Notes: generated by a model from the sequence alone, not told the origin. Counted from the first letter of the stretch, positions 1 to 9,262 are shown. The stretch: DNA of 46,962 bases from Planctomycetota bacterium (GCA_022568135.1 JADFFQ010000028.1:1-46962); one strand, 5' to 3'. Translations and numbers: made by a program.

Positions 1-322
1 CATCGGGAAAAGGCCCCCTGGGCACCAGTTGGGCAGGGTCCACCCCGAACATCGCCGCGTGGTTGAGGCGGAACTGTTCAGCGCTGTCTACGGCGCTTGC
101 GCCGTGGGAGAACGCGGCTCCGTACACACGGCTGATCCTGCCCGCCCATTCATAGAGGGCCGTGTCCGGGTGCGCTTCAAGGAACTGCCCAACCAGCTGC
201 GCGCGGGTGCTCGGCGAGTCGCCGGGGCTCTCAAGCACCGGATCAGACCACGACGGCGCGGGAGCGCCCACCAAGAGAATCCCCGCCATCCCGACTGCGG
301 CCAGCAGCGCTGGGTATGCCAT
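1..322 (-). CDS. Secreted protein, N-terminal part only (runs off the window)
   Basis: The minus-strand frame opens at an ATG at 322 and stays open to the window edge, giving 107 codons. A purine-rich GAAGGAAGG lies about 8 bases upstream of the ATG. The first ~25 residues are hydrophobic (AYPALLAAVGMAGILLVGAP) and read as a signal peptide. The following part includes RAQLVGQFLEAHPDTALYEW and SAEQFRLNHAAMFGVDP, which loosely resembles the propeptide region of thermolysin/fungalysin-type secreted metallopeptidases. That assignment is weak because the catalytic part lies outside the window. It diverges from smpB across a 244-bp gap that should hold both promoters. Confidence 0.7.
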   Translation of the reverse strand, partial: MAYPALLAAVGMAGILLVGAPAPSWSDPVLESPGDSPSTRAQLVGQFLEAHPDTALYEWAGRISRVYGAAFSHGASAVDSAEQFRLNHAAMFGVDPAQLVPRGPFPD

Positions 323-566
323 GGATCGACCCTTCCTTCATTCGTTCCGGTTCGTCTGGGCTATGACCCCCGGCGCAGGCTGAAGCACTTCAGTCTGCCG
401 CGTCTGTGATCACTACTATACTACCGGCGAATCACCGCCACGCAAGGCCGATCGACGCAAAAGCGCCGCACGACCGCCCCTGAGACGCGGGCCGTCGGCG
501 CCCCGGGGCTCACCGCCTCATGCTGCCGCCATTGGGCAACCTTGCCATATTCTGATCTGCTATGCC

Positions 567-1052
567 ATGGCCGCCAAGACCAAGCGAACCCCGAACCAAC
601 CGACGATCGAGAACCGGCGGGCCAGGTACGACTTTTACATCGACGACACGCTCGAATGTGGTATCAAGCTCACCGGCACGGAGATCAAGTCCGTCCGCAA
701 CGGCCGGGTGAGCCTCGCCGAAGGGTACGTACGGGCGACCCAAAGCCCCCCGGCCTTGGCGCTGCACGGCGTGCACATCGCGGAGTATCCGCCGGCGGGC
801 AAGCAACTTCAACACGACCCGACGCGCGTCCGCACGCTGCTGGCCCATCGTCGGGAGATCCGCAAGCTCGCGGACAAGACGAGCCAGAAGGGCTATACCA
901 TTGTGCCGCTCAAGATGTACCTCGTCCGCGGCCGGGCCAAGCTGCTGATTGGCCTCGGTCAGGGCAAGCGCCGCCACGACAAGAGACACGAGTTGGCCAA
1001 ACGCCAGGCCGAGCGCGAGATCAGCCGAGCGATGTCGCGCTCCCGCCGGTGA
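567..1052 (+). CDS. smpB: SsrA-binding protein SmpB
   Basis: The 161-residue protein matches SmpB in length and motifs. These are an N-terminal NRRARYDFYIDDTLECGI strand, LTGTEIKSVRNGR, the HDPTRVRTLLAHRREI segment, KGYTIVPLKMYLVRGRAK, and GLGQGKRRHDKR followed by a basic tail. SmpB binds tmRNA and brings it to stalled ribosomes for trans-translation. The basic C-terminal tail (HELAKRQAEREISRAMSRSRR region) is the part known to enter the mRNA channel. The ATG at 567 gives the normal N-terminus. No clear Shine-Dalgarno precedes it, so a leaderless or weak initiation context is possible. No tmRNA gene was recognised nearby. Confidence 0.97.
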   Translation: MAAKTKRTPNQPTIENRRARYDFYIDDTLECGIKLTGTEIKSVRNGRVSLAEGYVRATQSPPALALHGVHIAEYPPAGKQLQHDPTRVRTLLAHRREIRKLADKTSQKGYTIVPLKMYLVRGRAKLLIGLGQGKRRHDKRHELAKRQAEREISRAMSRSRR

Positions 1053-1151
1053 AGCGGTCGCCGCGATCTTCCAGAACCCAACGTCCAAGGCCCAGCGGTT
1101 CGCCGCCGAGTCGGACGACCCGGACCTTCTTGCGAGGCGGTGACAGTGCGG

Positions 1152-1820
1152 CTATTGGCGGCGACGACGGCGCGGCCCAGCCATCCCAGCAAGCCCCATG
1201 AACACAATGGATCCCGGCGCTGGAATGAGCACGCTCGTTCCCGCATAGTCACCTGCATCGGTCGGCTGCACGAAGGACCCAATGGTTGCGGCGTAATCGA
1301 CGATGCCATCCTCCTTACCCCAGACCGTTGGGAGGCTGATGGCGCCAAGCGGGACAGCACCCGAGATGCTGAACGGGCTGAACTCGACCTCAACGATTGC
1401 AACCACGGAAAAGTCCGCCGCGTCAACGACTGCCACCTGGCCGGGATTCGGAAGGTCGAAGAGGGTAATCAGGAAATCAACGCCGAGCTTGAGGCTCTCA
1501 AAGGGCGGAGACCACATGTTTTGAATCGCGGGCACCCCCGACTTGGAACTCTGGTCGACATCCAGGTCGATAAAACCGTACAAGGCGTTGGGCGCCCCCG
1601 ACGATGCCGGCTGGATCAGCGTGAAGAAGGTGACCTCGAAATACAAAAAGTTGGCGTCATAGACCAGCGCCACCGTATCGAGATCCAGCAGCGGTCCGGG
1701 CTTTCCGAAGACGGGAATCGCATCGCCTTGGGGATCGAAGATGAAGTCCGCGTGGGTGGCCTCGACCCCAACCGACAGCACAGCCATAGCCGCCATCATT
1801 CCCAGAAGGTTCCTTTGCAT
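1152..1820 (-). CDS. PEP-CTERM-like secreted protein
   Basis: This 222-residue protein has a signal peptide (MQRNLLGMMAAMAVLSVGV, with likely cleavage after THA). The C-terminal tail is LIPAPGSIVFMGLAGMAG followed by a run of five arginines. A Pro-rich motif, a hydrophobic helix and an Arg cluster are the tripartite architecture of PEP-CTERM sorting signals. Such signals are processed by exosortase and lead to surface or exopolysaccharide-linked display. The central part is beta-rich (for example YDANFLYFEVTFFTLIQ) and resembles sugar-binding or DOMON-like sandwich folds, but I do not recognise a specific family. GAGGAGAGAG lies upstream of the ATG at 1820. The gene converges on smpB with a 99-bp gap. 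Confidence 0.8.
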   Translation of the reverse strand: MQRNLLGMMAAMAVLSVGVEATHADFIFDPQGDAIPVFGKPGPLLDLDTVALVYDANFLYFEVTFFTLIQPASSGAPNALYGFIDLDVDQSSKSGVPAIQNMWSPPFESLKLGVDFLITLFDLPNPGQVAVVDAADFSVVAIVEVEFSPFSISGAVPLGAISLPTVWGKEDGIVDYAATIGSFVQPTDAGDYAGTSVLIPAPGSIVFMGLAGMAGPRRRRRQ

Positions 1821-2210
1821 TGGGCTCTCTCCTCTTTTCTCTTCTCACCAGGCAGCGCGTTGGACGGCCACGGTCGCCCCGGGGCCATTCGGCGCCATCT
1901 CTGAGGCCAATGATACCTACGTGCCGGGCCAGCCGTCAAGCATCAGCCTGGGAATCGGCGTCCATCTCCTTCGCCACGCTCCCGATCCATTCGAAGGCTT
2001 CAAAGTCTCCCCACCCATCGCCACATTGCCGGTGATACCCGACCGCGTGGCCGTCCTCGCTCAGGCCCCACCTCCTCGCCGGGCGCAATGAACCGAACCT
2101 ACATTGGGGCCGAAGTGCGAACGAGGTCATCGACTAGAGCGACTGCGGCCCAAGTCTAGCGGCCTGACGATCCGCGCACATCAGTAAGCGGCCGATGTAC
2201 GTCCGCACCC
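1821..2210. other. Intergenic stretch without recognisable gene
   Basis: About 390 bp lie between the PEP-CTERM-like gene start and the first copy of the dispersed repeat. Short open frames exist on both strands, but none has a Shine-Dalgarno, a recognisable motif or a coherent domain. It should contain the promoter of the minus-strand PEP-CTERM-like gene. Confidence 0.5.
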
Positions 2211-2316
2211 TTACCCGACATTTCCCATTTGACCTTCGCCCAGGTCCACCGCCGAGCTTTCCGAGCACGAGTGAAACGCCCCCCCCTCCCCGGAAACCCA
2301 AGTTCCAGTCGCTTGC
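2211..2316 (-). repeat. Dispersed ~100-bp repeat, copy 1
   Basis: The stretch from TTACCCGACATTTCCCATTT to CCAGTCGCTTGC recurs at 4312-4411 with only scattered substitutions and short indels. Both copies contain the identical core CACCGCCGAGCTTTCCGAGC. This copy lies directly downstream, in minus-strand sense, of an IS1380-type transposase remnant, so it may derive from the 3' end of that insertion sequence. The reading frames differ between the copies, so it is not a conserved peptide. Confidence 0.75.
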
Positions 2317-2393
2317 ACCTGACCGGAATCGACGGTGACAGGCCGGTCCCGCAACAGACTCTCGTCCCCTTTTCCGCCCCCCGTACTCGTAGC

Positions 2394-2546
2394 CCTCTAC
2401 TTCGCGTAGGTCGTACAACTCGGCGATAGCGAATGCCGCGTCGCCACGGAAGAACCTGGGCTCATCCAAGTCTCGGTATCGCTCGATGACCGGCTCCAGC
2501 GCCGACCGCCAGTCGTCGGCGCTGGCGACTCGTCGCCGCGTCCCAC
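2394..2546 (-). pseudogene. IS1380-family transposase remnant
   Basis: Minus-strand translation gives VASADDWRSALEPVIERYRD followed by LDEPRFFRGDAAFAIAELYD and LREVEGYEY. This matches the internal segment of IS1380-type DDE transposases (family pattern: SADGW...LEPI..RYR...FFRADAAFA.PELYE.LE..G..YAIRLP), including the catalytic-region Asp in FRGDAAFA. Upstream of VASADD the reading is scrambled (LRGTRRR instead of LRPGN). After EGYEY the expected AIRLPAN is replaced by unrelated sequence. Only about 50 codons survive and the element is inactive. The family assignment comes from motif memory, not from a search. Confidence 0.7.
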
Positions 2547-2576
2547 GGAGAGAAATGGGGTCGGCGGGGTATCGCC

Positions 2577-3104
2577 TCAGCTCGGGGACGCTTCGTTTCG
2601 CTCCAACGCGTTGCGCATGTCCTGGATCGACTTGACCAGGCTTTCCAGACGCTTTCGGAGCTTTTCGGCGTCTTCTCCGTCCGCCAGTCCATCCTTGACC
2701 GCCATCAGCGACTCGACCAGATTGTTGGCGCCGGTGATGGCGCGTTTGATGGGGTTGAGTCTCAAGGCGTCCGCATCGCGCAGGTTCTTTTCGGCCCGCT
2801 CCCGGAACGCCTTGGTGACGCGGGCCAGTTCGCCGGCCTGACGGGCGATCTCGCGGTTGCGCTCGCCGATGTCTTCGATGAGAACCCGCTCCGAGATCTC
2901 ACGGGCGATGCGGTCAAACTGCCGAATGGTCGCGCGCTGATCGGCATTCAAGGGATCGGGCGCGGTAGAAGCGATCTGATAGTCGGTGAGTTCGATGCTC
3001 ACCTCGATGCGCTTCTCGTGGGTATCGGCCGTGCGGGCTTTGTCGACCAGTTCCTTGAGCGCCGAAGACCATTCGTCCATCGTGGAGATGTGGGAGAAAT
3101 CCAT
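2577..3104 (-). CDS. Helical protein of unknown function, cotranscribed with lipoprotein
   Basis: The 175-residue protein has no signal peptide and is strongly helical and charged. It carries long heptad-like stretches (RVLIEDIGERNREIARQAGE and KAFRERAEKNLRDADALRLN) ending in a coiled-coil segment around LRKRLESLVKSIQDMRNALE. I do not recognise a family. AGAGG precedes the ATG at 3104 by 8 bases. It follows the lipoprotein gene by 21 bp on the same strand, so the two probably form an operon. A cytoplasmic partner of the helical lipoprotein is one possibility, but this is only inference from the pairing. Confidence 0.8.
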   Translation of the reverse strand: MDFSHISTMDEWSSALKELVDKARTADTHEKRIEVSIELTDYQIASTAPDPLNADQRATIRQFDRIAREISERVLIEDIGERNREIARQAGELARVTKAFRERAEKNLRDADALRLNPIKRAITGANNLVESLMAVKDGLADGEDAEKLRKRLESLVKSIQDMRNALERNEASPS

Positions 3105-3125
3105 AGTAAACCTCTTATGTTCTTG

Positions 3126-4103
3126 TTATCGATCACGAACCTCGTTCACCAATTCGCGGATCTCGGCGATGGTTTCGATCAGCGCCGTGGTATCGAGCCC
3201 GCCCCCCCGTTCCAGCGCGGCCCGAATGTCCGTGTGAACCTGCGCCCACTCGCGCACGCCCCGTTGAATCGCACCCACGGACCGGCGTAGCGTTGCCCGT
3301 CGTGCCGAGGTGGCGTCGCGCTCCTTGACGTAAGGCTCGTACCAATCATCCGTTTCAGCGATCGCGGCCTTCAATTCGATCAACTGGGTCTTCTGGGCGG
3401 TAGTGAGCGCGACCCACGATATTTCATATAATTTGTGCCGCGCCTCCACGAGAGTCTGTCGGTAGCCCAAGCTGGTACTGATGTTCGAACTCAGCGCGTT
3501 GAGTTGAATCTGGCCCGCCGATTCGACGGCCTGGTCCAGCGCCGCCAGACTGGCGTCGAGCACGTCGGCGATCTTGTCGATGGCCGGGGCCAGGTCGGCC
3601 ATGGCCTCCTTCAGGGTCTTGCGCCCCTTGGTATTGGCGATGTGCGTGTAGGCGAGTTGTATGGCGCGCGCGATCGCGCCGGCGGCGGCGCCAGCGCCGA
3701 TCGGCACCCCCATCGTGTCGGCCAGTTGCGTCGCCGCGTTCGTCACCTCTTGCATGCTGGCGGCGGCTTGGCTCGCGGCGTCGGTGACGGCCTGGAGCGA
3801 CTGCGCGTACTCATGCGCCGCCTCAAGCGAAATGACGATTTTGTTCCAGTTGGTTTCGAGCTTCGCCGCTTCTGCCTTGAGTTTGTCTCTATTCGGAGGC
3901 AGCGCGGCATCGGCGGCAAGCAAAACCTCCTGCACCGACGTGGTGCCGACCGACCGTACCGCCGATGTGAGCTTGGCGGTGGATTGGGTGAACGGCGACA
4001 TGTCGGGCAGCGCCCCGCATCCCGTCTGCACGAGCGCCGCCACGCCCATCAACGTCATGACGGCTACTCGCAAGCTGAATCGCGGTATAGGTAATCGATG
4101 CAT
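3126..4103 (-). CDS. Predicted helical lipoprotein
   Basis: I chose the ATG at 4103 because a GGAG lies 8 bases upstream and translation opens with a clear export signal (MHRLPIPRFSLRVAVMTLMG, then VAALVQTGC). The QTGC motif is a relaxed lipobox; Gln at -3 is unusual outside planctomycetes. The open frame extends further upstream but has no signal there. The 325-residue product is Ala-rich and helical throughout. It contains a small-residue patch (GVPIGAGAAAGAIARAIQLA) that could be a membrane-inserting hairpin, flanked by amphipathic helices, as in some pore-forming or BAR-like proteins. No enzyme motif is visible. It is the first gene of a two-gene unit. Confidence 0.8.
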   Translation of the reverse strand: MHRLPIPRFSLRVAVMTLMGVAALVQTGCGALPDMSPFTQSTAKLTSAVRSVGTTSVQEVLLAADAALPPNRDKLKAEAAKLETNWNKIVISLEAAHEYAQSLQAVTDAASQAAASMQEVTNAATQLADTMGVPIGAGAAAGAIARAIQLAYTHIANTKGRKTLKEAMADLAPAIDKIADVLDASLAALDQAVESAGQIQLNALSSNISTSLGYRQTLVEARHKLYEISWVALTTAQKTQLIELKAAIAETDDWYEPYVKERDATSARRATLRRSVGAIQRGVREWAQVHTDIRAALERGGGLDTTALIETIAEIRELVNEVRDR

Positions 4104-4311
4104 GGTGATCTCCGTTGTGTGGTGCCCGTAACTGCAGGGCGTGCCCGCGACATGGCGAACGGTCACGCGACGATCCGGTGAAACGAATCAACCGCTTCAT
4201 TACCAACGACGGTGCGCGGGCTTCGGCCCTTCACCGATTCTGTTCCTGCTTGATGTTCCTGACCACGGACGAATGAAGATGAGTGTTCGGACGGCTCGGA
4301 AGATTCACGGT

Positions 4312-4411
4312 TTACCGACATTTCCCATTTAACCAACGCCCGGCTCCACCGCCGAGCTTTCCGAGCACGAGTGAAACGCGCCCCCCCGAAACGCAAATTC
4401 CAGTCGCTTGC
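4312..4411 (-). repeat. Dispersed ~100-bp repeat, copy 2
   Basis: This is the partner of the copy at 2211-2316, sharing CGACATTTCCCATTT, CACCGCCGAGCTTTCCGAGC and CCAGTCGCTTGC in the same order and orientation. The two copies flank the lipoprotein/helical gene pair as direct repeats about 2 kb apart. No transposase fragment was seen next to this copy. Confidence 0.75.
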
Positions 4412-4443
4412 TTCTAGGATACCTGTCATTGACGTTGACGGTA

Positions 4444-4476
4444 GTCAACTACCTAGCTGTCAGCTATCTAGTTGAC
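4444..4476. promoter_or_regulatory. 33-bp nested palindrome, possible operator
   Basis: Outer arms GTCAACTA (4444-4451) and TAGTTGAC (4469-4476) are exact reverse complements. Inside them TAGCTG and CAGCTA are also exact reverse complements around a single central T at 4460. The double dyad symmetry with a one-base centre suits a dimeric or tetrameric DNA-binding protein better than an RNA hairpin. Just upstream is TTGACGTTGAC. Which gene it would control is unclear, since the nearest clear starts are the lipoprotein (4103, minus) and dnaG (5243, plus). Confidence 0.5.
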
Positions 4477-4483
4477 ACCTCCT

Positions 4484-4835
4484 AAGGCGGCCATTCTTTC
4501 TCCGCCTTGGAATCGCCAACATCTAGAGTAGGTGGCCGAGTCCTGCCGCAAGACGGCGGCCTGAGGCCCTGTCGTGCCGCTTGGGTCGCAGACTCACCGC
4601 AATCTACTCAGGTGTACGCCAGGAAAGGTTGTTCAAGAACGCTGATCCGCCACAGGCGGATGGGAAATCCGGGCTTACGTTTGCGGCTCCTAACGGACGC
4701 TGCGCCTACTCAGTAATCGTTGTAGGAACTCGTGGAGGAGCGACCGGCCGGAGGTCGCCCGGCTGGGCCAAGCCGAGGGTGGCCGGAGTGATTCACGACA
4801 GCGGCGCTATGGCCTGTAAACCACCATAAAGCAAC
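4484..4835. other. Intergenic region dense in inverted repeats; possible structured RNA
   Basis: No convincing gene lies here. It holds AAGGCGG/CCGCCTT (4484-4490 with 4502-4508). A long imperfect stem pairs 4526-4542 with 4591-4609 (GAGTAG/CTACTC, GGTG/CACC, GAGTC/GACTC). There is also a TCCGCC-ACA-GGCGGA hairpin near 4650, and GACC/GGTC and CGGCT/AGCCG hairpins near 4740-4785. The pattern could be a noncoding RNA, the remains of a mobile element, or both. It does not match tmRNA, SRP RNA, RNase P RNA or a riboswitch class that I can recognise by eye. Confidence 0.35.
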
Positions 4836-4919
4836 CTCTTGGATTGAAATTGGGTCGAATTGCCGGTTTGGCGAAGCCCCGGCGGCGATGAAGAATGCGA
4901 GGAAAATCACAAACTTCAT
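4710..4919 (-). CDS. Possible short exported peptide or truncated gene start
   Basis: The minus-strand ATG at 4919 has GAGGG just upstream and opens with MKFVIFLAFFIAAGAS, a credible signal peptide. About 30 codons later the frame enters the palindrome-rich region (HSGHPRLGPAGRPPAGRSS) and ends at 4710 after 69 residues with no domain. The most economical reading is the 5' end of an exported-protein gene that was cut by insertion or deletion. A true small exported peptide cannot be excluded. Confidence 0.3.
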   Translation of the reverse strand: MKFVIFLAFFIAAGASPNRQFDPISIQEVALWWFTGHSAAVVNHSGHPRLGPAGRPPAGRSSTSSYNDY

Positions 4920-5242
4920 TTGACCCTCGCCGTATAGGGCGTACCGTTTTCCTCAGATTCGATCGCACGCTAGATCCAGGGGAAAGATTTCCGGCAGCAC
5001 CCCCTGCTTTGTGGGGTCTACAGCCTGAAACACCCAAGAACCGTTACTCGTGCGACTCGAACGCAGGCCGGCCGCAAGCAGATCGGCGGCGCGGACCCGC
5101 CCCGACAGGGGTCGGCTGCCGCACGCAGTTGTGGTTGGGTGGAGCGGTTCGAGCGGGCGATGGAAGCAGTTGCGGGCAGTTTGTTGCTCGGATTGGGCGT
5201 GTTCGCAAGGCTGAGTTGAAGATTTCAAGGGGCTTCCCCGGC
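4920..5242 (+). other. Upstream region of dnaG, no gene seen
   Basis: The dnaG frame stays open leftwards to 4895, but the extra 116 codons (RTLDPGERFPAAPP and similar) show no DnaG homology. They precede a GTG start with its own Shine-Dalgarno. I therefore read this ~320-bp stretch as untranslated leader and promoter region. No RNA element was recognised. Confidence 0.5.
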
Positions 5243-7186
5243 GTGTCCATCCTAGTCGGTCAGTCAGATATTGATCAGGTTCGTGATGCCACGGATCTGG
5301 TCGCGCTGATCGGAGAGCAGCTGCCGTTGCGGCCAAAGGGTCGCGAGCACGTCGGGCTTTGTCCGTTTCATGACGATCATGGGCCGTCGCTGACCATCGT
5401 CACCCACAAAGGCAACGCGTTCTACAAGTGTCACGCCTGCGGCGCCGCGGGTGACGCGTTCAACTTCGTGATGGATTATCACAAGATGACGTTCGGCGAG
5501 GCCCTGCGGCACCTCGCCGATCGGGCGAGCATCACGCTACGAAGGCCCCATCAGCAACCGGCGTCGGCAGCCAAGACCGCCTCGAGCGGGGCTGAGCTGC
5601 GCGAGGCCAACGCGCTGGCCGCTTCATTCTTCCGGGACACATTGAAGCGTTCGCCTGACGCGACGGTCGCTCGTGACATGATTCAGAAGCGCGGCATCAG
5701 TGCGCAAATGGTAGAGGCCTTCATGCTCGGGGCGGCGCCGAAGGAGTGGAACGGCTTGTCTCGATTCACCCGCAGCAAAGCCGACTCGATCAAAGCGCTC
5801 ATCGGCGCCGGACTGTTGAAGCCGCGATCGGACGGCCAGGGGCACTACGACACATTCCGCAATCGCCTGATCTTTCCGATCTGTGATGAACTGGGCCGGC
5901 CTGTTGCGTTCGGCGGCCGAACGCTCGACCCCGACGATGAGCCGAAGTATCTCAACAGCGCCGAGAGCGCGGTGTTCCACAAGTCGCGCACGCTCTACGG
6001 CCTGCATCTTGCCAAACGAGCGATCATCGAAAGCAAGCAGGCCATCGTGACCGAAGGCTACACGGACGTCGTCGCCTGCCACCAGGCGGGAGTTCGCCAG
6101 GTCGTGGCCACGCTGGGGACCGCATTGACCCAGGATCACGCGCGGATCCTCAAGCGGCTCTGTGAGGTGGTGGTACTCGTGTTCGATGGCGACGAAGCCG
6201 GACAACGCGCCGCAGACCGTGCGGTCCAGCTGTTCTTCGCTGAGCCGGTCGATGTGAAGATCTGCATTCTGCCCGACGGGCTGGATCCGGCTGATCTGCT
6301 TGGCCAACCCGACGGGCCCCAGCACTTCCGGCAGGCTCTTGGGGCGGCGAAGGACGCTCTTGAGTACAAGGTCACTCGCTTTCGTGACGAGCTGGGCGCC
6401 GCCGGCGGCCTGTCCGGCCGGCAGCGGTGCCTTGAGAGATTCCTGCATGACCTGGCCAACCTCGGTTTCCATGCCATGCCCGGCGTTCGCAAGCGCCTCA
6501 TCATCACCCAGCTGGCCGATCTTCTTGGCGTTCGCATCGACGATATTGAACGGTCCCTACCCCGACCGCAGCGCAGGGCATCGGCTGCGAACCAATTGAT
6601 CGAACCCCAGCCGACGAGCGATCCGGCAGCGTCGGAACTTCCTGACCGTTGGGCATCCCCCGCGGTCGCGTCCCGGCGCCGGGCGGAGCATGACCTGTTG
6701 GGCGTATTGATCTACCAGCCGTCGCTTCGCACTCAGCCCGTCGCGTCTGACGACGGCCGGCATGTGGAGGTTACCAGACTCTTCCAACCACAGCAGTTCC
6801 GCGATCCAGCCGCCCGTTGCATTGCCGAGGTCGTTTTGCGATGGCTCGAGGATGGTCATGACTTCACCGTGCAACAACTCATGGCGAACCTCCAGGATCC
6901 CCCCCTGCGCAGGCTGGTCAGCGACCTATATCTCGAAGGTGAGCGCCGTCTCGGCGCGCAAGGGCAGTCCGCCGTCGAGCACATGCAAGAAATCTGCACC
7001 ACATTCCAAAGACTCGTGCGTCGCGAGCGATACCAGCAGGACTTGGAGGCCTATCGTCAGGGCAAGGCAGATGTGGGACGGGCTGAGGATGCGCTTCGCG
7101 ATGTCATTGAACAACGACGTAGACAAGGGTACATCCCTGAGGCGATGCCCGCGCGAGTTCGATCCGAGAAGTTAGGTGCGCCGTGA
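5243..7186 (+). CDS. dnaG: DNA primase DnaG
   Basis: This primase makes the RNA primers for lagging-strand synthesis with the replicative helicase. The GTG at 5243 is preceded by AAGGGG and gives a 647-residue protein of normal length. Cys40, His43, Cys63 and Cys66 form the N-terminal CHC2 zinc-binding domain, within [19 protein letters not shown] and [15 protein letters not shown]. The catalytic Toprim core shows Glu271 in [13 protein letters not shown] and Asp315/Asp317 in [12 protein letters not shown], which are the metal ligands. The usual EGYMDV is EGYTDV here. The C-terminal ~170 residues, after a linker around [10 protein letters not shown], correspond to the variable helicase-binding domain. 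rpoD follows within 50 bp, a conserved arrangement that suggests joint transcription. Confidence 0.95.
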   Translation: MSILVGQSDIDQVRDATDLVALIGEQLPLRPKGREHVGLCPFHDDHGPSLTIVTHKGNAFYKCHACGAAGDAFNFVMDYHKMTFGEALRHLADRASITLRRPHQQPASAAKTASSGAELREANALAASFFRDTLKRSPDATVARDMIQKRGISAQMVEAFMLGAAPKEWNGLSRFTRSKADSIKALIGAGLLKPRSDGQGHYDTFRNRLIFPICDELGRPVAFGGRTLDPDDEPKYLNSAESAVFHKSRTLYGLHLAKRAIIESKQAIVTEGYTDVVACHQAGVRQVVATLGTALTQDHARILKRLCEVVVLVFDGDEAGQRAADRAVQLFFAEPVDVKICILPDGLDPADLLGQPDGPQHFRQALGAAKDALEYKVTRFRDELGAAGGLSGRQRCLERFLHDLANLGFHAMPGVRKRLIITQLADLLGVRIDDIERSLPRPQRRASAANQLIEPQPTSDPAASELPDRWASPAVASRRRAEHDLLGVLIYQPSLRTQPVASDDGRHVEVTRLFQPQQFRDPAARCIAEVVLRWLEDGHDFTVQQLMANLQDPPLRRLVSDLYLEGERRLGAQGQSAVEHMQEICTTFQRLVRRERYQQDLEAYRQGKADVGRAEDALRDVIEQRRRQGYIPEAMPARVRSEKLGAP

Positions 7187-7235
7187 TTCAGCAGATATCC
7201 GCCGTTGCGGCACCGCAGTCAATGGAGCAATGCCG

Positions 7236-9104
7236 GTGAGCACACAACTTATTGACATGCACCCAATCCTCCGTGAGCTGATCGAGCGTAGCAAGAAACG
7301 GAAATGGATCAGCTACGAGGAGCTCAACACCTCTCTGCCGGACGAGATGGTTGATCCCGAGAAGCTCGACGAGCTGTTGGTGTCGATCGAGAGCCTGGGC
7401 ATCGAGTTCCTCACCGAGCAAATGGCCGGCCGCAACAGGAATCAGGCCTTTCAAGCACCGCTGCAGACGAACCTGAAGTTCAAGCGCGATGCCCCGAACA
7501 TGAACGCTGCAATTCCGAAGGTTCGACTTGACGACGACGGGGCCGCGGATGACGAGCGGGCCGCTGCCCTGGCCTTAGCCGAGCAGCGATCTGGCGAGGA
7601 GATCCTTGGTGACGCGGAAGCCCGAGCCGTGATTGAGCAGGCGATCGCGGAGGCCGGATCGAAGCGGATCGACGATCCCATACGCATGTATCTCACGCAG
7701 ATGGGCACCATCCCCCTGCTGACTCGGGAACAGGAGATTCGGCTGGCCAAGAAGATCGAAACCACTCGCATGATCTTCCGCCGGCGCGTTCTCGAGTCGG
7801 ACTACGCTGCTTCTCAATCCGTCGATACGCTTCAGCAGGTTCATGAGGGGAATCTGCCGTTTGACCGAACCATGCGGATTTCCACGGCCGAGGAGAACGC
7901 CAAAGGCAAGATCGCCCTTCGGATTCCGGTGAATCTCTTGACTGTTCGCCGTTTGCTCAAGCAGAATACTCAGGCCTGGGAGCAGCTCCAGCCCAACGAT
8001 CTCTCGCAGGCGGAGCAACTTCGCCTCAAGCGCGAAATGTCATCCCACCGCCGGAAGGTGGCCACGTTGCTGGAAGAATGCTGCCTTCGGACCGCCAAGA
8101 TCCAGCCGCTGTTCCGCAAGCTGCAATCCATCAATCAGAAGATAAAACAGTTGCAGCGCGAGCTTCAACGCGCGCAAAGGATGCCCGAAAAGTATGACCC
8201 CGAAGACCTCTACGTGCTGAAGGATGAGCTGGACGGCCTGCGAGGACTGGTCCTCGAGGGACCCGATGAGATCGATTATCGTGTCCGTGAGATCGAAAAG
8301 GTGTTCACTGAATACGAGCAGGCCAAGCGCGACCTCTCCGGAGGCAACCTTCGCCTGGTCGTTTCAATTGCCAAGAAGTATCGCAACCGCGGTCTGCCGT
8401 TTCTGGACATCATTCAGGAGGGGAACACCGGCCTGATGCGGGCGGTGGACAAGTATGAATACAGGCGCGGGTACAAGTTCTCCACCTACGCCACCTGGTG
8501 GATCCGCCAGGCCATCACCCGGGCCATCGCCGACCACGCGCGGACCATCCGCGTGCCCGTGCACATGATCGAGACGATGTCCAGGCTTCGCACGATTCAG
8601 AAGCACCTGCTTCAGGAGGTTGGGCGCGAGCCGACCATCGCGGAGATCGCCGAGCGAGCCATGATGACGATCGACGAGACTCGCCGGGTGATGAAGATCT
8701 CGCGCCATCCGGTGAGCCTGGACCGCCCGGTGGGCGAATCGGAGGATTCACAATTCGGCGACTTCATTGAGGACGAGCGGCAGGAAGCACCCGCCGAAAC
8801 CGCCACCAGTGAGATGCTGCGGTCTCGCATCAACGATGTGCTCAGAACCCTCACCTACCGCGAGCGCGAGATCCTCAAGCTCCGCTACGGCATCGGCGAC
8901 GGCTACACCTACACCCTCGAAGAGGTCGGGCGAATCTTCAAGGTCACCCGCGAACGCGTCCGCCAGGTTGAGTCGAAAGCCATCCGCAAGTTGCAGCAAC
9001 CCGTGCGCATGCGACGCCTGGCAAGCTTCCTGGCTGATGAACCCCAAGAATTCGCCGACATCATCAGCTCCGAGAAGCAAGCGGTCGGCGGTCAGGCCAT
9101 ATAG
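7236..9104 (+). CDS. rpoD: Principal sigma factor RpoD (sigma-70)
   Basis: This housekeeping sigma subunit directs RNA polymerase to -10/-35 promoters. The GTG at 7236 has GGAG 8 bases upstream; an in-frame ATG at 7230 lies too close to it. The 622 residues contain the region 1.1-like start ([14 protein letters not shown]), region 1.2 ([20 protein letters not shown]) and a large helical non-conserved insert. Region 2 follows ([20 protein letters not shown], then [17 protein letters not shown], the -10 recognition helix). Region 3 is [14 protein letters not shown], and region 4 has the -35 helix-turn-helix ([20 protein letters not shown]). It closely follows dnaG in the same direction. Confidence 0.97.
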   Translation: MSTQLIDMHPILRELIERSKKRKWISYEELNTSLPDEMVDPEKLDELLVSIESLGIEFLTEQMAGRNRNQAFQAPLQTNLKFKRDAPNMNAAIPKVRLDDDGAADDERAAALALAEQRSGEEILGDAEARAVIEQAIAEAGSKRIDDPIRMYLTQMGTIPLLTREQEIRLAKKIETTRMIFRRRVLESDYAASQSVDTLQQVHEGNLPFDRTMRISTAEENAKGKIALRIPVNLLTVRRLLKQNTQAWEQLQPNDLSQAEQLRLKREMSSHRRKVATLLEECCLRTAKIQPLFRKLQSINQKIKQLQRELQRAQRMPEKYDPEDLYVLKDELDGLRGLVLEGPDEIDYRVREIEKVFTEYEQAKRDLSGGNLRLVVSIAKKYRNRGLPFLDIIQEGNTGLMRAVDKYEYRRGYKFSTYATWWIRQAITRAIADHARTIRVPVHMIETMSRLRTIQKHLLQEVGREPTIAEIAERAMMTIDETRRVMKISRHPVSLDRPVGESEDSQFGDFIEDERQEAPAETATSEMLRSRINDVLRTLTYREREILKLRYGIGDGYTYTLEEVGRIFKVTRERVRQVESKAIRKLQQPVRMRRLASFLADEPQEFADIISSEKQAVGGQAI

Positions 9105-9262
9105 CCCCGGACTCCGCCCAGGGGTTCTTCTTCCCGCCGCGCTCCCTGTAAAGCCGCGAGCATCGGCCTCGAGCTGCGGGAACTGTGTACGCGGGGTGGA
9201 CTCCCTCGTCCCGCAGCTTGGCCGAGGGATACTTGTTGACGGTTGGTGTGATCGCGGATGAC

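Noticed and set aside
510..1088. A 192-codon minus-strand frame over smpB
   Set aside because: smpB is unambiguous on the plus strand. The reverse frame is a shadow.
4484..4835. The structured intergenic region considered as tmRNA, because smpB is in the window
   Set aside because: It lacks the tRNA-like ends and a tag reading frame ending in Ala-Ala.
4895..5242. A 116-codon N-terminal extension of DnaG
   Set aside because: It has no primase homology and precedes a GTG with a Shine-Dalgarno at the normal start of the zinc-binding domain.
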